A stretch of 64,000 nt of DNA, from contig CABUTS010000001.1 in the NCBI GenBank assembly GCA_902494515.1, positions 26,575-90,574 on the forward strand. Reading direction: 5' to 3'. Source of the stretch: an uncultured Muribaculaceae bacterium. GTDB taxonomy: Bacteria; Bacteroidota; Bacteroidia; Bacteroidales; Muribaculaceae. Both the position numbers and the translations under genes were made by a program. A model generated the notes under the pieces. It was not told the origin of the DNA. It was given only the letters and a program-made list of their open reading frames with translations, and did no database searches. This document shows, piece after piece, positions 36,891 to 46,605 of this stretch (position 1 is its first letter; each line of letters opens with the position of its first letter).

Positions 36891-39208
36891 ATGAAAACCA
36901 AGATTGCTTTAGCAGTGGCTGGTGCTATGGGGCTTATTGCCCCGGTGGCGGCTGAAACGGCAGTTGCTCCTGCGATTCCGCGCGACGAGAAGATTGAACA
37001 GCGGATTCAGGAGACCCTCGGCCGCATGACTCTGGATGAGAAAATCGGACAGATGCTGCAGCTCGATGCCGGCGCTCTGTTCAGCAACGGCGGTCCGATG
37101 AATAAGGATCTGCTCAACGAATGGATCGGCACCTACAAGGTCGGTTCGATTCTGAATACATCCTACGGGATTGCCGGGACCGTTGACCAGTGGACCTCGT
37201 GGATTCCGGAGTATAACCGCGTGTCGATGAAGACGATGGGAATCCCCGTAATTTACGGTCTGGACAACAACCACGGCTCCACCTACATTCAGGACGGCAC
37301 GTTGTATCCGCAGCCTCTGAACCAGGCTGCTTCGTTCGACACAGAGCTGACTGAGCGGCTCGCCGGGATTACCGCCTACGAAAGCCGTGCTGCCGACGTT
37401 CCCTGGGTGTTCAACCCGGTGATGGACCTCGGCCGCGATCCCCGCTGGTCACGACTGTGGGAGAGCTACGGCGAGGACCCCGTTGTGAACTCCAAGTTCG
37501 CCGTTGCCACGGTCCGCGGGCTGCAGGGTCCCGACCCCAACCACATCGGGCCGTATAATGTAGCTCCGAGCCTGAAGCACTATATGGCGTATGGCCTCCC
37601 TGGAGCGGCAAGGACCGCACGCCGGCCTACCTGTCGCCCCAGATGCTGCGCGAGAAATATTTCGAGCCGTTCAAAAATGCTATTCTGGCGGGCGCCCTGT
37701 CGCTGATGGTGAATTCCGGAAGCATCAACGGCGAACCGGTCCATGCCAGCCATGAATATCTCACCGACTGGCTCAAGGACGGCCTGGACTGGGACGGAAT
37801 GATTGTAACCGACTGGGCCGACATCAATAATCTCTATACTCGCGAGAAGGTCGCCGTCGACAAGAAGGACGCCATCCGTCTGGCAATCAATGCGGGCATC
37901 GACATGAGCATGGAGCCCTACAGTACCGACTTCGTGGTGCTGCTGAAGGAATTAGTCGAGGAGGGGAAGGTGCCCATGAGCCGTATCGACGACGCCGTGA
38001 GCCGTATTCTTCGTCTGAAATACCGTCTCGGCCTTTTCGACAAGCCCGACACCGGCGGCAAAGGCTACGAGAAGTTCGGTGGCAAGGAGTTCGCTGCCGT
38101 TGCACTTCAGGCTGCCGAGGAATCGGAGGTGCTGCTGAAAAACAATGGCGTTCTCCCCCTTAAGAAAGGTACAAAGATTCTGGTTACCGGTCCGAACGCC
38201 AACAGTATGCGCTGCCTCAACGGCGGATGGAGCCTCACTTGGCAAGGATCCAATGCCGAACATCTCTTTGAAAAGTATAACACCATCTACGAAGCACTCG
38301 CCAACAAGTTCGGCAAGGACAATGTGATGCTTGAACAGGGTGTGACCTACAACGACAAGGGCGCGTACTTCGAGGAGAACGCTCCCGAAATCGACAAGGC
38401 GGTGGCTGCGTCTGCCGGTGCTGACGTCATTGTGGCCTGCATCGGTGAGAACAGCTATTGCGAGACCCCCGGCAATCTCTCGGACCTCTGGCTCTCGGAG
38501 AATCAGCGCAATCTCGTGAAGGCTCTCGCAGCAACGGGCAAGCCGGTGGTAGTGGTGCTCAACGAAGGACGTCCGCGTCTTGTCACCGATATCGAACCGC
38601 TCGCCGCGGCAATCATCGACGTGATTCTCCCCGGCAACTACGGAGGTGAAGCCCTTGCCAATCTTATGGCCGGCGACGCCAACTTCAGCGCCAAACTGCC
38701 CTTCACCTATCCTCGTGAAATCAATTCGCTGGCAAACTACGACTACAAGGTCAGTGAGGAGGTCGGCACGATGGAGGGCGCCTACAACTACGACGCCAAG
38801 GTGTCGCTGCTGTGGCCTTTCGGCTACGGAATCAGCTATACCACTTACGGTTACAGCAACATGAGGGCCGACAAGGCGGAGTTCAACGCCGATGACATAA
38901 TCACTGTCAGCGTTGATGTCACCAACACCGGCAACGTCGCCGGCAAGGAGCCCGTGCTTATTTATTCGAGCGACCTCATAGCCTCGCTTGTCCCCGATAA
39001 CAAACGCCTGAGCGACTTCACCAAGGTGAGCCTCGCCCCCGGCGAAACCAAGACAGTGACCTTCAGGATTCCCGCCAAGAACCTCTCATTTGTCGGGAAA
39101 GATGGCCGCTGGCGACTCGAGGAGGGAGACTTCCTCCTCCGCATCGCCGACCAGACCATCCCCCTCCGTTGCACCGCCACCAAAGTCTGGGACACCTCGA
39201 ATATCTAA
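36891..39208 (+). pseudogene. GH3 beta-glucosidase, interrupted by one frameshift
   Basis: Two frames together encode one glycoside hydrolase family 3 enzyme with a signal peptide (MKTKIALAVAGAMGLIAPVAA). Frame 1 runs to the shift at 37599-37600, ending in SLKHYMAYG. Frame 2 resumes [20 protein letters not shown]. One added base in the CTCCC/TGG context would restore [11 protein letters not shown], so this is a single-base deletion or a sequencing error. The nucleophile Asp sits in VTDWADI at about residue 307 of the restored protein. The C-terminal five-stranded and Fn3-like domains ([20 protein letters not shown]) are intact. It would release glucose from beta-glucosides in the periplasm. 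Confidence 0.85.
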
Positions 39209-39225
39209 GGCAACATTATCACAGT

Positions 39226-39339
39226 AACGTACGGATGTGCCTTTGGCACGTTGATTTCGCAATACACATAAGATATTAAATATCAGGGGGGTAACTTCTT
39301 GTTCGCGAGGCTTACGTGCCAAAGGCACGTCCGTACGTT
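39226..39339. repeat. Inverted pair of GTGCCAAAGGCAC palindromic elements
   Basis: A 25-bp sequence at 39226-39250 and its reverse complement at 39315-39339 differ at one position; each carries the GTGCC-AAA-GGCAC core. About 65 bp of AT-rich DNA lies between. The pair resembles REP/BIME structures. No protein gene is present. Confidence 0.75.
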
Positions 39340-39389
39340 ATTGTCCGGCGTTTCACGTCCCCGGGGTTCTCATCCCCCTCCTTCTATGC

Positions 39390-39419
39390 AAAAAAGCAGC
39401 CTTGCGGGCTGCTTTTTTT
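39390..39419. terminator. Terminator downstream of tRNA-Ser(UGA)
   Basis: AAAAAAGCAGCC pairs with GGCTGCTTTTTT, giving T-runs on both strands directly next to the tRNA 3' end, so it can also stop the plus-strand GH3 transcript. Confidence 0.9.
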
Positions 39420-39420
39420 G

Positions 39421-39505
39421 CGGAAGGAGAGGGATTCGAACCCCCGGAGGTGTGACCCTCAGCGGTTTTCAAGACCGTCGCAATCGACCACTCTGCCATC
39501 CTTCC
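39421..39505 (-). tRNA. tRNA-Ser(UGA)
   Basis: Acceptor GGAAGGA/TCCTTCC, an extra long variable arm, anticodon loop CTTGAAA giving anticodon TGA, and T arm GGGGGTTCGAATCCCTC. CCA is not encoded. Confidence 0.97.
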
Positions 39506-39511
39506 AGATAA

Positions 39512-39563
39512 ATTGTGTCGGGGTAATGGGTTGCCATCCCGGATATTGTGTCGGGGTAATGGG
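39512..39563. repeat. 19-bp direct repeat in the tRNA-Ser leader
   Basis: ATTGTGTCGGGGTAATGGG occurs at 39512-39530 and 39545-39563, 33 bp apart, between the tRNA and its promoter. Function unknown. Confidence 0.8.
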
Positions 39564-39598
39564 GTGCCCTGACGGGGTGGTTTTGCTCAATGCGAGTG

Positions 39599-39630
39599 CA
39601 AAGTTAGGTATTTTTTCGGAAAATCGCAAA
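39599..39630 (-). promoter_or_regulatory. tRNA-Ser(UGA) promoter
   Basis: On the minus strand TTTG (39627-39630), 20 bp, TAACTTTG (39599-39606). It implies a leader of nearly 90 nt before the tRNA. Confidence 0.8.
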
Positions 39631-39647
39631 TTTATTTTTCAGTGGGG

Positions 39648-39691
39648 ATGAAATCGGAATGAAGTCGGGATGAAGTCGGGATGAAAAATGG
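39648..39691. repeat. 11-bp tandem repeat upstream of the RND operon
   Basis: Four units of ATGAAGTCGGG (first and last degenerate) follow each other without gaps at 39648, 39659, 39670 and 39681. The period equals about one helix turn. Confidence 0.75.
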
Positions 39692-39813
39692 GGGAAAATA
39701 GCTGGTGATGGCAAACGAAATGGAGCTGTTTTTTGTTGTGAATTTATAATTTGGTGAGTTTCAGATGAAGCTTGACGAATATTTCTTAGTTCTAACGTTT
39801 CAGCTTTAGTGCG

Positions 39814-41301
39814 ATGAATGATAGATGTATCTTTTTGAAGGGTTGGCTGTTGGGTTTGGCAGTGGTTGCCGGAGCTATATCGGTCAATGCTATCGATAAG
39901 GAGACTGACGGCGGTTGCGGAGATTTGCTGAAGGATGTTCCGGCGGTGTCGGAGGGTCCGGTTTCGGCCGACTCGCTGCCTCAGGCCTGGACCTGGCAGA
40001 CAGACCGCGTGCAGGAGATTCCCGGCGGTCCGGATGATGTCTGGTGGCAGCAGTTCTCCGATCCGGTCCTCAACAAGCTGATTGACCTGGGGATTGAGCG
40101 GAACTACGACCTGCGGATTGCCGCCCGTCGGGCTGAAATTGCCCGCGCGCAGATGAACAGGTCGAAATCCGCATGGTATCCGACCGTCGCGGCTTCGTTC
40201 GGCTGGCAGCATACTCAGCCCTCCGGAGCAACCTCGAAAGGTGAACCGGTCAGCATGCCGGGCGAGCAGTATTTCAACGCCGGACTGTCGGCGACCTGGG
40301 AAATCGACCTGTTCGGCAAAATTTATTCCGACGTGAAGGCCGGTCGGGAGAGCTACCGGGCTTCGCGGGCCGAATATGCCGGCGCCATGGTGTCGATGAC
40401 CGCTCAGATTGCCTCCACCTATTTCACCCTCCGCGAGCAGCAGCGCCTGCTGCAGGTGGCTCAGGCTCACTGCGAAAACCAGATGCAGATTGTTAAAATC
40501 GCCGAAGCCCGTGTTGAATGTACGTTAGCGTCGAAACTCGATGTCGCCCAGGCCTGGCAGACATACTATTCCACCTCCGCTTCCATCCCGACGCTCGAAA
40601 GCTCAATCCGCTCGACAATGAACACCCTCGGGGTGCTTGTCGGCGCGTATCCCTCTGAAATCCAGGCAATAGTAGGTGAGGGGGGACCGCTTCCGAACTG
40701 CAACATCGGACTTCCGGCAAGTGTACCTGCCGACCTGCTCCGCCGGCGCCCTGACATCGTTGCCGCCGAGCGGCAGGTTGCCGCAGCGGCAGCTTCCGTC
40801 GGTGTCGCCAGGAAAGATTTCCTCCCGACGCTCGCAATTCAGGGGTCTGTCGGGACCGCGTCCCGTGAAATCGGACATCTTTTCGGCGACCATTCGCTGA
40901 CATGGTCGGTGGCCCCTACCCTCACCTGGACCCTATTCGACGGCTTTGCCCGCAAATACTCCCTGAACGTGGCCCGCGAACAGCTTCAGAGCGAAATTGA
41001 CAGCTACAACCTCGCGGTGATGACCGCCGTCGGTGAAACCGACACAGCGCTGAACGCCTATAACGCCCATCTCCGCCACATCGAGGCTATCCAGAAACTC
41101 TGCGTCGAGAACGAGGAGGCGCTGAACCTCGCCGTCAAGCGCTACAAAGATTCCCTGTCGCCGATGACCGATGTCGTCAACGCCCAGCTCAACGCCCTCA
41201 GCGGTCAGAGTGAACTCGTTCAGGCTCAGGCTGATGCGCTCAACGCTCTCGTTTCGGTTTACGAAGCCCTTGGGGGCGGAATATGTCCTGACAGCTATTG
41301 A
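39814..41301 (+). CDS. RND efflux outer membrane factor (OprM/NodT type)
   Basis: This 495-residue outer membrane channel is the first gene of a three-gene drug efflux operon. It has a signal peptide (GWLLGLAVVAGAISVNA), then the NodT-family features WWQQFSDPVLNKLIDLGIERNYDLRIAARR and a second repeat (VPADLLRRRPDIVAAERQVAAAAASVGVARKDFLPTL). It does not have a clear lipobox, unlike many OprM proteins. 36 bp separate it from the adaptor gene. Confidence 0.92.
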   Translation: MNDRCIFLKGWLLGLAVVAGAISVNAIDKETDGGCGDLLKDVPAVSEGPVSADSLPQAWTWQTDRVQEIPGGPDDVWWQQFSDPVLNKLIDLGIERNYDLRIAARRAEIARAQMNRSKSAWYPTVAASFGWQHTQPSGATSKGEPVSMPGEQYFNAGLSATWEIDLFGKIYSDVKAGRESYRASRAEYAGAMVSMTAQIASTYFTLREQQRLLQVAQAHCENQMQIVKIAEARVECTLASKLDVAQAWQTYYSTSASIPTLESSIRSTMNTLGVLVGAYPSEIQAIVGEGGPLPNCNIGLPASVPADLLRRRPDIVAAERQVAAAAASVGVARKDFLPTLAIQGSVGTASREIGHLFGDHSLTWSVAPTLTWTLFDGFARKYSLNVAREQLQSEIDSYNLAVMTAVGETDTALNAYNAHLRHIEAIQKLCVENEEALNLAVKRYKDSLSPMTDVVNAQLNALSGQSELVQAQADALNALVSVYEALGGGICPDSY

Positions 41302-41337
41302 AAACAACTCACTAAAATAAAGTAAATTCCGGGTGTT

Positions 41338-42447
41338 ATGAAAACTTTCGCCATATACGCAATCCTTTCCCTCGGCGCGGCCGCGTTGGTCAGCAGCTGC
41401 CACGGGAAAAAGCAATCAGAAGAGACGGGCGCCGAACCGGTGACCGTAGCCACTCCGACGGTCGACTCCGTTGTGCTTCATCAGGAATATCCCGCGACAC
41501 TCATCGCCCAGTCGATGGCCGACATCGTGGCCCGGGTCAACGGCACGATTCTCAAACAGTGCTATGAAGACGGAGCCATGGTCAGCGCCGGCCAGACGCT
41601 GTTCATCATCGAGTCCTCCACCTACCGCGACGCCGTCAGTCAGGCCCAGGCTGCGCTCGAAACGGCTATCGCCGAACATGATTACGCCGTCAAGAACTAC
41701 GAGGCTATGAAGAAAGCCCTTCAGGCCGACGCGGTCTCGAAAATGGATGTCAACCAGGCCGAGAGCAACGTGGCCACCACGGATGCTGCCGTGAAGACAG
41801 CCCGCGCGCAGCTCGAGACAGCCCGCACCCACCTGTCGTACTGCACGGTGCGGGCACCGTTCGCCGGACGAGTGTCGAAGTCCCCGTATGTTGCCGGAGC
41901 ATACATCGGCGGCGAAGCATCGCCGGTGGTGCTCGCCCGGATTTTCAACGACGACATTATTTATGCCGACTTCTCCGTCGAGACGGCGCGTTATATGGAG
42001 ATTCTGAAAGGGAAACAGTCCGGTCTGCTCGACCTCGACAACATAGCGGTGACCTTCACCGACTCGCTGACCCGGACGGTCTACGGCAAACTGACCTATG
42101 AAGCGCCGGATGTCAGCGCTCAGACCGGAACAGTGTCGCTGCGCCTGACAATCGACAACGCCGGCGGCGACCTCCGCGAGGGGATGTACGGCAAGGTCCT
42201 GCTCCCCTTTGCCGTCAATCCCAAGGCGATGCTCGTGCGCGACGCCTCGATCAGCACCGACCAGCTTGGCAAATATCTATGGACGGTCAACGATTCCAAC
42301 AAGGTTGTTTATACCCCGATCAAGGTCGGCGAACTATACCACGACACCCTCCGCATAGTCAATTCCGGCATTACTCCCGAGTCGCGCTATGTAACCTCGG
42401 CTCTGCTGAAAGTGCGCGACGGAATGGTTGTTAAACCTATTAAATAA
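41338..42447 (+). CDS. RND periplasmic adaptor lipoprotein (AcrA/MexA family)
   Basis: The 369-residue adaptor starts with a lipoprotein signal (LGAAALVSSCHG). It has the lipoyl halves flanking a helical hairpin (VARVNGTILKQCYEDGAMVSAGQTLFII and YCTVRAPFAGRVSKSPYVAGAYI), a beta-barrel and a membrane-proximal domain. It stabilises the pump-channel contact. The next gene starts 7 bp after its stop, so the two are tightly coupled. Confidence 0.94.
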   Translation: MKTFAIYAILSLGAAALVSSCHGKKQSEETGAEPVTVATPTVDSVVLHQEYPATLIAQSMADIVARVNGTILKQCYEDGAMVSAGQTLFIIESSTYRDAVSQAQAALETAIAEHDYAVKNYEAMKKALQADAVSKMDVNQAESNVATTDAAVKTARAQLETARTHLSYCTVRAPFAGRVSKSPYVAGAYIGGEASPVVLARIFNDDIIYADFSVETARYMEILKGKQSGLLDLDNIAVTFTDSLTRTVYGKLTYEAPDVSAQTGTVSLRLTIDNAGGDLREGMYGKVLLPFAVNPKAMLVRDASISTDQLGKYLWTVNDSNKVVYTPIKVGELYHDTLRIVNSGITPESRYVTSALLKVRDGMVVKPIK

Positions 42448-42454
42448 GCATCTT

Positions 42455-45400
42455 ATGTTCTCACGCTTCTTCATAGACAGGCCGATCTTCGCCACCGTGC
42501 TTGCCATCCTGATGATTCTGGCGGGCCTGATCACGGTAAAGACATTGCCGGTGGCGCAGTACCCCGACATCACCCCTCCAACTGTCCGCGTCAGCGCCAC
42601 ATATCCCGGTGCCGACGCCAAGACTGTGGCTGAAACGGTAGGCGAACCCATCGAAGAGGCCGTCAACGGCGTTGAGGGCATGATGTATATGAGCTCGAAC
42701 TCCGGCAGCGACGGCAGCTACTCCCTGACCGTAACCTTCGAGAACGGCATCGACATCGACGATGCTTCCATCAAGGTCCAGAACCTTGTGAGCCGCGCCG
42801 AACCGCAGCTCCCCTCGGCTGTTACCCGCCAGGGTATCGACGTGATGTCGGAATCCACCAGCATCCTGCTGTTCGTAGCCCTGGAGGGGGACGACCGCTA
42901 CGACGCCCTTTACCTCGCCAACTACGCCAACCTCCATGTTGTCGACGCTCTGTCGCGACTCAACGGTGTAGGCGGCGCCATGGCTTTCGGTGCCGGCGAA
43001 TATTCGATGCGCGTATGGCTCGACCCCGCCGCCATGCAGGTTCGCGGAATCACCCCGGCGGATGTAGTTTCGGCGATTGAGTCGCAGAACATGGAGGTGT
43101 CGGCCGGTACGGTCGGCGCTCCCCCTATGACAACCGACGCTCCCTTCCAGTTCACGCTGACCTCCAAAGGGCGGCTCCAGACCGCCGGGCAGTTCGCCGA
43201 TATCATCCTGCGCACCGGTGCCGACGGCTCGGTGCTCCGGCTCAAGGATGTCGCCAAGGTTGAACTCGGCAGCCAGAACTACAGTGCCGTCGCGCGTGTC
43301 TCCGGACATGAAGCCGGCCTCATCGGCATATATCAGCGACCTGACGCCAACGCCCTCGAGGTAGCCGGCGAAGTCGAGAAGGAGCTGGAATCGCTTGCTG
43401 CCTATTTCCCGCCGGGCGTGCATTACCGCATACTGATGAACACCACCGACTTCATTTCGGCCTCGGTCGATGAGGTGCTGGTGACTTTCCTCGAGACCAC
43501 GCTGATTGTGATGATCGTCATCATGTTCTTCCTGCAAAGCTGGCGCGCGGTGGTGATTCCTATGATCACCATTCCGGTGTCGCTGATCGCGACGTTCGCG
43601 GTGATGAAGATGCTGGGATTCACGCTGAACACCCTGACGCTCTTCGGCCTTGTGCTCGCCATCGCTATTGTGGTGGATGATGCAATAGTGGTGGTGGAGG
43701 ACTGTGCGAGACTTGTCAACGAGGGAAACCTGTCGCCGCGCGAGGCGGCGCGTCAGGCTATGGTCGAACTGCAGGGACCTATCGTCGGCGAAGTGCTCGT
43801 GCTGCTGTCGGTGTTCATCCCTACCGCTTTCATCTCCGGCATTACAGGCGAGCTGTATAAACAGTTCGCGCTGACCATCGCGGTTTCCACGGCCTTCTCC
43901 GGGTTCAATGCACTGACCTTCACGCCGGCGATGTGCGCGCTGTTCCTGCGCAAGCATCAGCCCTCGAACTTCGTGCTGTTCCGATGGTGGAACAAGATAT
44001 GGGGAGTCTGTGTAAATCTCTATGACAAAACGATATCCAGGCTCCTGCGCCATCCGGTTATAGCGCTGGTCATCTACGGCGCAATCTGCGGACTCGCATT
44101 CTGGGGCTTCACCAAGTGGCCGACCAGCTACATCCCCGAGGAGGATATGGGCTATTTCATTTGCTCTGTTCAACTCCCGACGGGGGCTTCGCTCGAACGG
44201 ACCGACCAGGCGGTTTCCAAAGTCTCGGAGATTCTACGCAGCTATCCCGAGGTCAGCGACGTCATCGAAATGGCAGGCTTCTCGGCGATGGGCGGTTCCG
44301 GCTCGAATTTCGGTTCGGCGTTCGTGATGCTGAAACCGTGGAAGGAACGCAAAGGGAAGGAGCACTCGGTCGACGCCATCATGGAGCGGGCAAACCGCGA
44401 ATGTGGCGCCCTGCAGGAGTGTGTATTCTTCGCCATCAATCCCCCGGCAATCCCCGGTCTGGGAATGTCGTCGGGTCTGACCATGCAGCTGCTCGACATC
44501 AACTCGCAGGGGGCAGCCGACATGACCAAGGCTGTGGCCGACATCCGGGAGGCAGCTGAGAAAGACCCGCGGATAGCATCGGTCCAGTCGGTCTACGAAG
44601 GGCTTGTGCCGCAGTACCGCATCAACATCCAGCGCGACAGAATCGAGCTGATGGGGGTGCCTCTGCAGTCGGTTTATGCCGCGCTCGGCAGCTATATCGG
44701 CGGCACATACGTCAATGACTTCGTGGAGTTCGGCAAGGTTTATCAGGTGAACGTCGGCTCGCTCGGTTCGGCCCGCGGAACCGTTGAGGATATCATGAAA
44801 CTTTCGGTCCGCAACTCTCAGGGTGACATGATTCCACTTTCGTCCTTCGCGACACTGGAGGAGGTGATGGGATCCCCCTCGGTCGACCGATACAATATGT
44901 ATGAGACCGCTTCGCTGATTGCAACGCCGGCCCACGGGGTAAGCTCGTCGGACGGCATCAAGGCGATGGAGGAACTGGTCGAGGAGGTCACAGGCGGCCG
45001 ATACAGCTACGCCTGGACCGGCGAGGCTTATCAGGAGACGCAGTCCGGGACAACCGTCACGACAGTGCTGATTTTCGCCGTTATCCTCACTATCTTTGTG
45101 CTCGCCGCGCAGTATGAGAGCTGGACCGACCCGCTGGCAGTTGTCATCACCATGCCTACGGCCCTGCTCGGCACCGTGCTCGGCTGCGTAATCATGAACC
45201 AGTCGATCAGCATCTACACCCAGATCGGCATCATCCTGCTGCTCGGACTTGCGGCGAAGAACGCCATCCTAATCGTTGAATACGCCATCGACTACCGCAA
45301 GAAGGGGCTCCCGATCCGCGAAGCAGCCGAGAAGGGCGGGCAGGTAAGATTCCGCCCGATCATGATGACGGCCCTGGCCTTCGTGTTCGGTGTAATGCCG

Positions 45401-45691
45401 ATGCTCTTCGCCACCGGCGCCGGCGCTGCATCGCGGCTGAGCCTCGGCACCGCCGTGGTCTACGGTATGGCCATCAATGCCATGATCGGCACACTCTTTG
45501 TCCCGAACTTCTGGGAACTCTTCGAACATTTCCGCGAGAAATACCTCTCGCGCCTCTTAGCCTCCGCCGACACCTCTTCCAGCACCCCGCCCGGCACCTC
45601 GACCAATAACCCTGCCGGCTCCACCTCGCCGGGGAAAGCCGTTGATTCTACATCTTCGACTTCGGATGACGATAGCAATACTCTGGTCTGA
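42455..45691 (+). CDS. Hydrophobe/amphiphile RND efflux pump (AcrB/MexB family)
   Basis: This 1078-residue inner membrane pump expels drugs or other amphiphiles with proton motive force. It starts MFSRFFIDRPIFATVLAILM, the HAE1 hallmark, and has TM4 with IAIVVDDAIVVVEDC (paired proton-relay Asp), twelve membrane segments and a GAASRLSLGTAVVYGM segment near the end. The C-terminal 45 residues are Ser/Thr/Pro-rich. The start at 42455 was preferred over an upstream in-frame ATG inside the adaptor gene. Substrates cannot be inferred. Confidence 0.95.
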   Translation: MFSRFFIDRPIFATVLAILMILAGLITVKTLPVAQYPDITPPTVRVSATYPGADAKTVAETVGEPIEEAVNGVEGMMYMSSNSGSDGSYSLTVTFENGIDIDDASIKVQNLVSRAEPQLPSAVTRQGIDVMSESTSILLFVALEGDDRYDALYLANYANLHVVDALSRLNGVGGAMAFGAGEYSMRVWLDPAAMQVRGITPADVVSAIESQNMEVSAGTVGAPPMTTDAPFQFTLTSKGRLQTAGQFADIILRTGADGSVLRLKDVAKVELGSQNYSAVARVSGHEAGLIGIYQRPDANALEVAGEVEKELESLAAYFPPGVHYRILMNTTDFISASVDEVLVTFLETTLIVMIVIMFFLQSWRAVVIPMITIPVSLIATFAVMKMLGFTLNTLTLFGLVLAIAIVVDDAIVVVEDCARLVNEGNLSPREAARQAMVELQGPIVGEVLVLLSVFIPTAFISGITGELYKQFALTIAVSTAFSGFNALTFTPAMCALFLRKHQPSNFVLFRWWNKIWGVCVNLYDKTISRLLRHPVIALVIYGAICGLAFWGFTKWPTSYIPEEDMGYFICSVQLPTGASLERTDQAVSKVSEILRSYPEVSDVIEMAGFSAMGGSGSNFGSAFVMLKPWKERKGKEHSVDAIMERANRECGALQECVFFAINPPAIPGLGMSSGLTMQLLDINSQGAADMTKAVADIREAAEKDPRIASVQSVYEGLVPQYRINIQRDRIELMGVPLQSVYAALGSYIGGTYVNDFVEFGKVYQVNVGSLGSARGTVEDIMKLSVRNSQGDMIPLSSFATLEEVMGSPSVDRYNMYETASLIATPAHGVSSSDGIKAMEELVEEVTGGRYSYAWTGEAYQETQSGTTVTTVLIFAVILTIFVLAAQYESWTDPLAVVITMPTALLGTVLGCVIMNQSISIYTQIGIILLLGLAAKNAILIVEYAIDYRKKGLPIREAAEKGGQVRFRPIMMTALAFVFGVMPMLFATGAGAASRLSLGTAVVYGMAINAMIGTLFVPNFWELFEHFREKYLSRLLASADTSSSTPPGTSTNNPAGSTSPGKAVDSTSSTSDDDSNTLV

Positions 45692-45772
45692 CACATCAAC
45701 GCGCACATCAACGCAGGCACATCCCTGCATTGCTGTACGCTCATTTAGACTACAAAAATTTCGGGAACGTTA

Positions 45773-45802
45773 TTGCAAATCCAAAAATTGTTGTTAACTT
45801 TG
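45773..45802 (+). promoter_or_regulatory. Promoter of the zeta-like/dnaG unit
   Basis: TTG (45773-45775), 19 bp, TAACTTTG (45795-45802), 30 bp before the zeta-like start. Between the RND stop and this promoter are two copies of CACATCAACGC. Confidence 0.75.
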
Positions 45803-45832
45803 TAAGTCAGAACGTATGCGACAGGTTTGCAC

Positions 45833-46414
45833 ATGATGACGAAGCCCAATCTTTACATTATAGCAGGTTGCAACGGAGCCGGAAAGACCACGGCTTCGTA
45901 TTCGGTGTTGCCTGAACTGTTGGGTTGCAGGGAATTCGTCAATGCCGACGAGATTGCCAAAGGGCTGTCGCCCTTCAATCCGGAGGCGGTGGGCATCGAG
46001 GCCGGAAAACTGATGCTTCAGCGCATCAATCTGCTGTTGGCTGAAAACAGGACTTTCGCAGTCGAGACCACTTTGGCAACGCGCAGCTATGTTTCTTTAG
46101 TCAGGAGGGCCCGGTCGCAGGGATATCGGGTAGTGCTGCTGTTTTTCTGGTTGACGTCCCCCGAAATGGCCATAGAACGGGTTGCCCGCCGCGTCTCCGA
46201 GGGTGGGCATGATGTCCCGCGGGAAACGATTGTGCGCCGCTATTGGTCGGGGCTTCAGAATTTTTTCAACATCTATGCTCCGATTGTCGACAGCTGGATG
46301 TTTTTCGACAACGTAATTTCAGCGGTTTTGTTGTCAGACGATGAGGATACATTCGCTCCTGTATTATTCAATCAAATCAAGGAATCATGTCAGAAGAGGA
46401 AAAGCGAGATTTAA
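45833..46414 (+). CDS. Zeta-toxin-like P-loop kinase
   Basis: The 193-residue protein (192 if the second ATG at 45836 is used) has a Walker A motif GCNGAGKTT at residues 12-20, VNADEIAKGLSPFNPE, the ETTLATRSY segment and a basic region with RVARRVSEGGHDVP. This is the zeta-toxin/UNAG kinase layout; zeta toxins phosphorylate UDP-N-acetylglucosamine and block wall synthesis. Many chromosomal members in Bacteroidetes have not been shown to be toxic. Its end overlaps the start of the next small gene by 28 bp. Confidence 0.85.
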   Translation: MMTKPNLYIIAGCNGAGKTTASYSVLPELLGCREFVNADEIAKGLSPFNPEAVGIEAGKLMLQRINLLLAENRTFAVETTLATRSYVSLVRRARSQGYRVVLLFFWLTSPEMAIERVARRVSEGGHDVPRETIVRRYWSGLQNFFNIYAPIVDSWMFFDNVISAVLLSDDEDTFAPVLFNQIKESCQKRKSEI

Positions 46415-46572
46415 GGGAAAAGATCTGCAAGGGTTTGAACGAATCCTACGAGAAACTGTTGCGACGCAAGGCTGCTCTGGGGCAGGATATGGTTTTTGCC
46501 GACGAGGAGGGGATGCCCCGCGTCGTCCCTGCCCGCGACGCTCTCGCCGAATACGAGGCCCGGAAAGATTAA
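46387..46572 (+). CDS. Small partner of the zeta-like kinase (possible antitoxin)
   Basis: A 61-residue acidic/basic helical protein (MSEEEKRDLREKICKGLNESYEKLLRRKAAL at the start) overlaps the zeta-like gene by 28 bp in another frame, which points to translational coupling. It resembles small proteins recalled beside zeta-family genes in Bacteroidetes. It is not the classical epsilon antitoxin. A role as antitoxin is inferred from position alone. dnaG starts 33 bp later. Confidence 0.7.
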   Translation: MSEEEKRDLREKICKGLNESYEKLLRRKAALGQDMVFADEEGMPRVVPARDALAEYEARKD

Positions 46573-46605
46573 CATTATTGTCGGAGTGAGAAACCAGAAG
46601 CATTT

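Noticed and set aside
38145..38327. Small ORFs inside the GH3 gene
   Set aside because: Out-of-frame shadows of a clearly coding GH3 segment.
39226..39339. CRISPR array
   Set aside because: Only two copies, in inverted orientation, without regular spacers; it is a palindromic element pair. No cas genes in the window.
42461..44173. A 570-codon minus-strand frame inside the RND pump gene
   Set aside because: Complete overlap with a clear AcrB-type pump; composition (Arg/His/Glu-rich) is typical of an antisense shadow.
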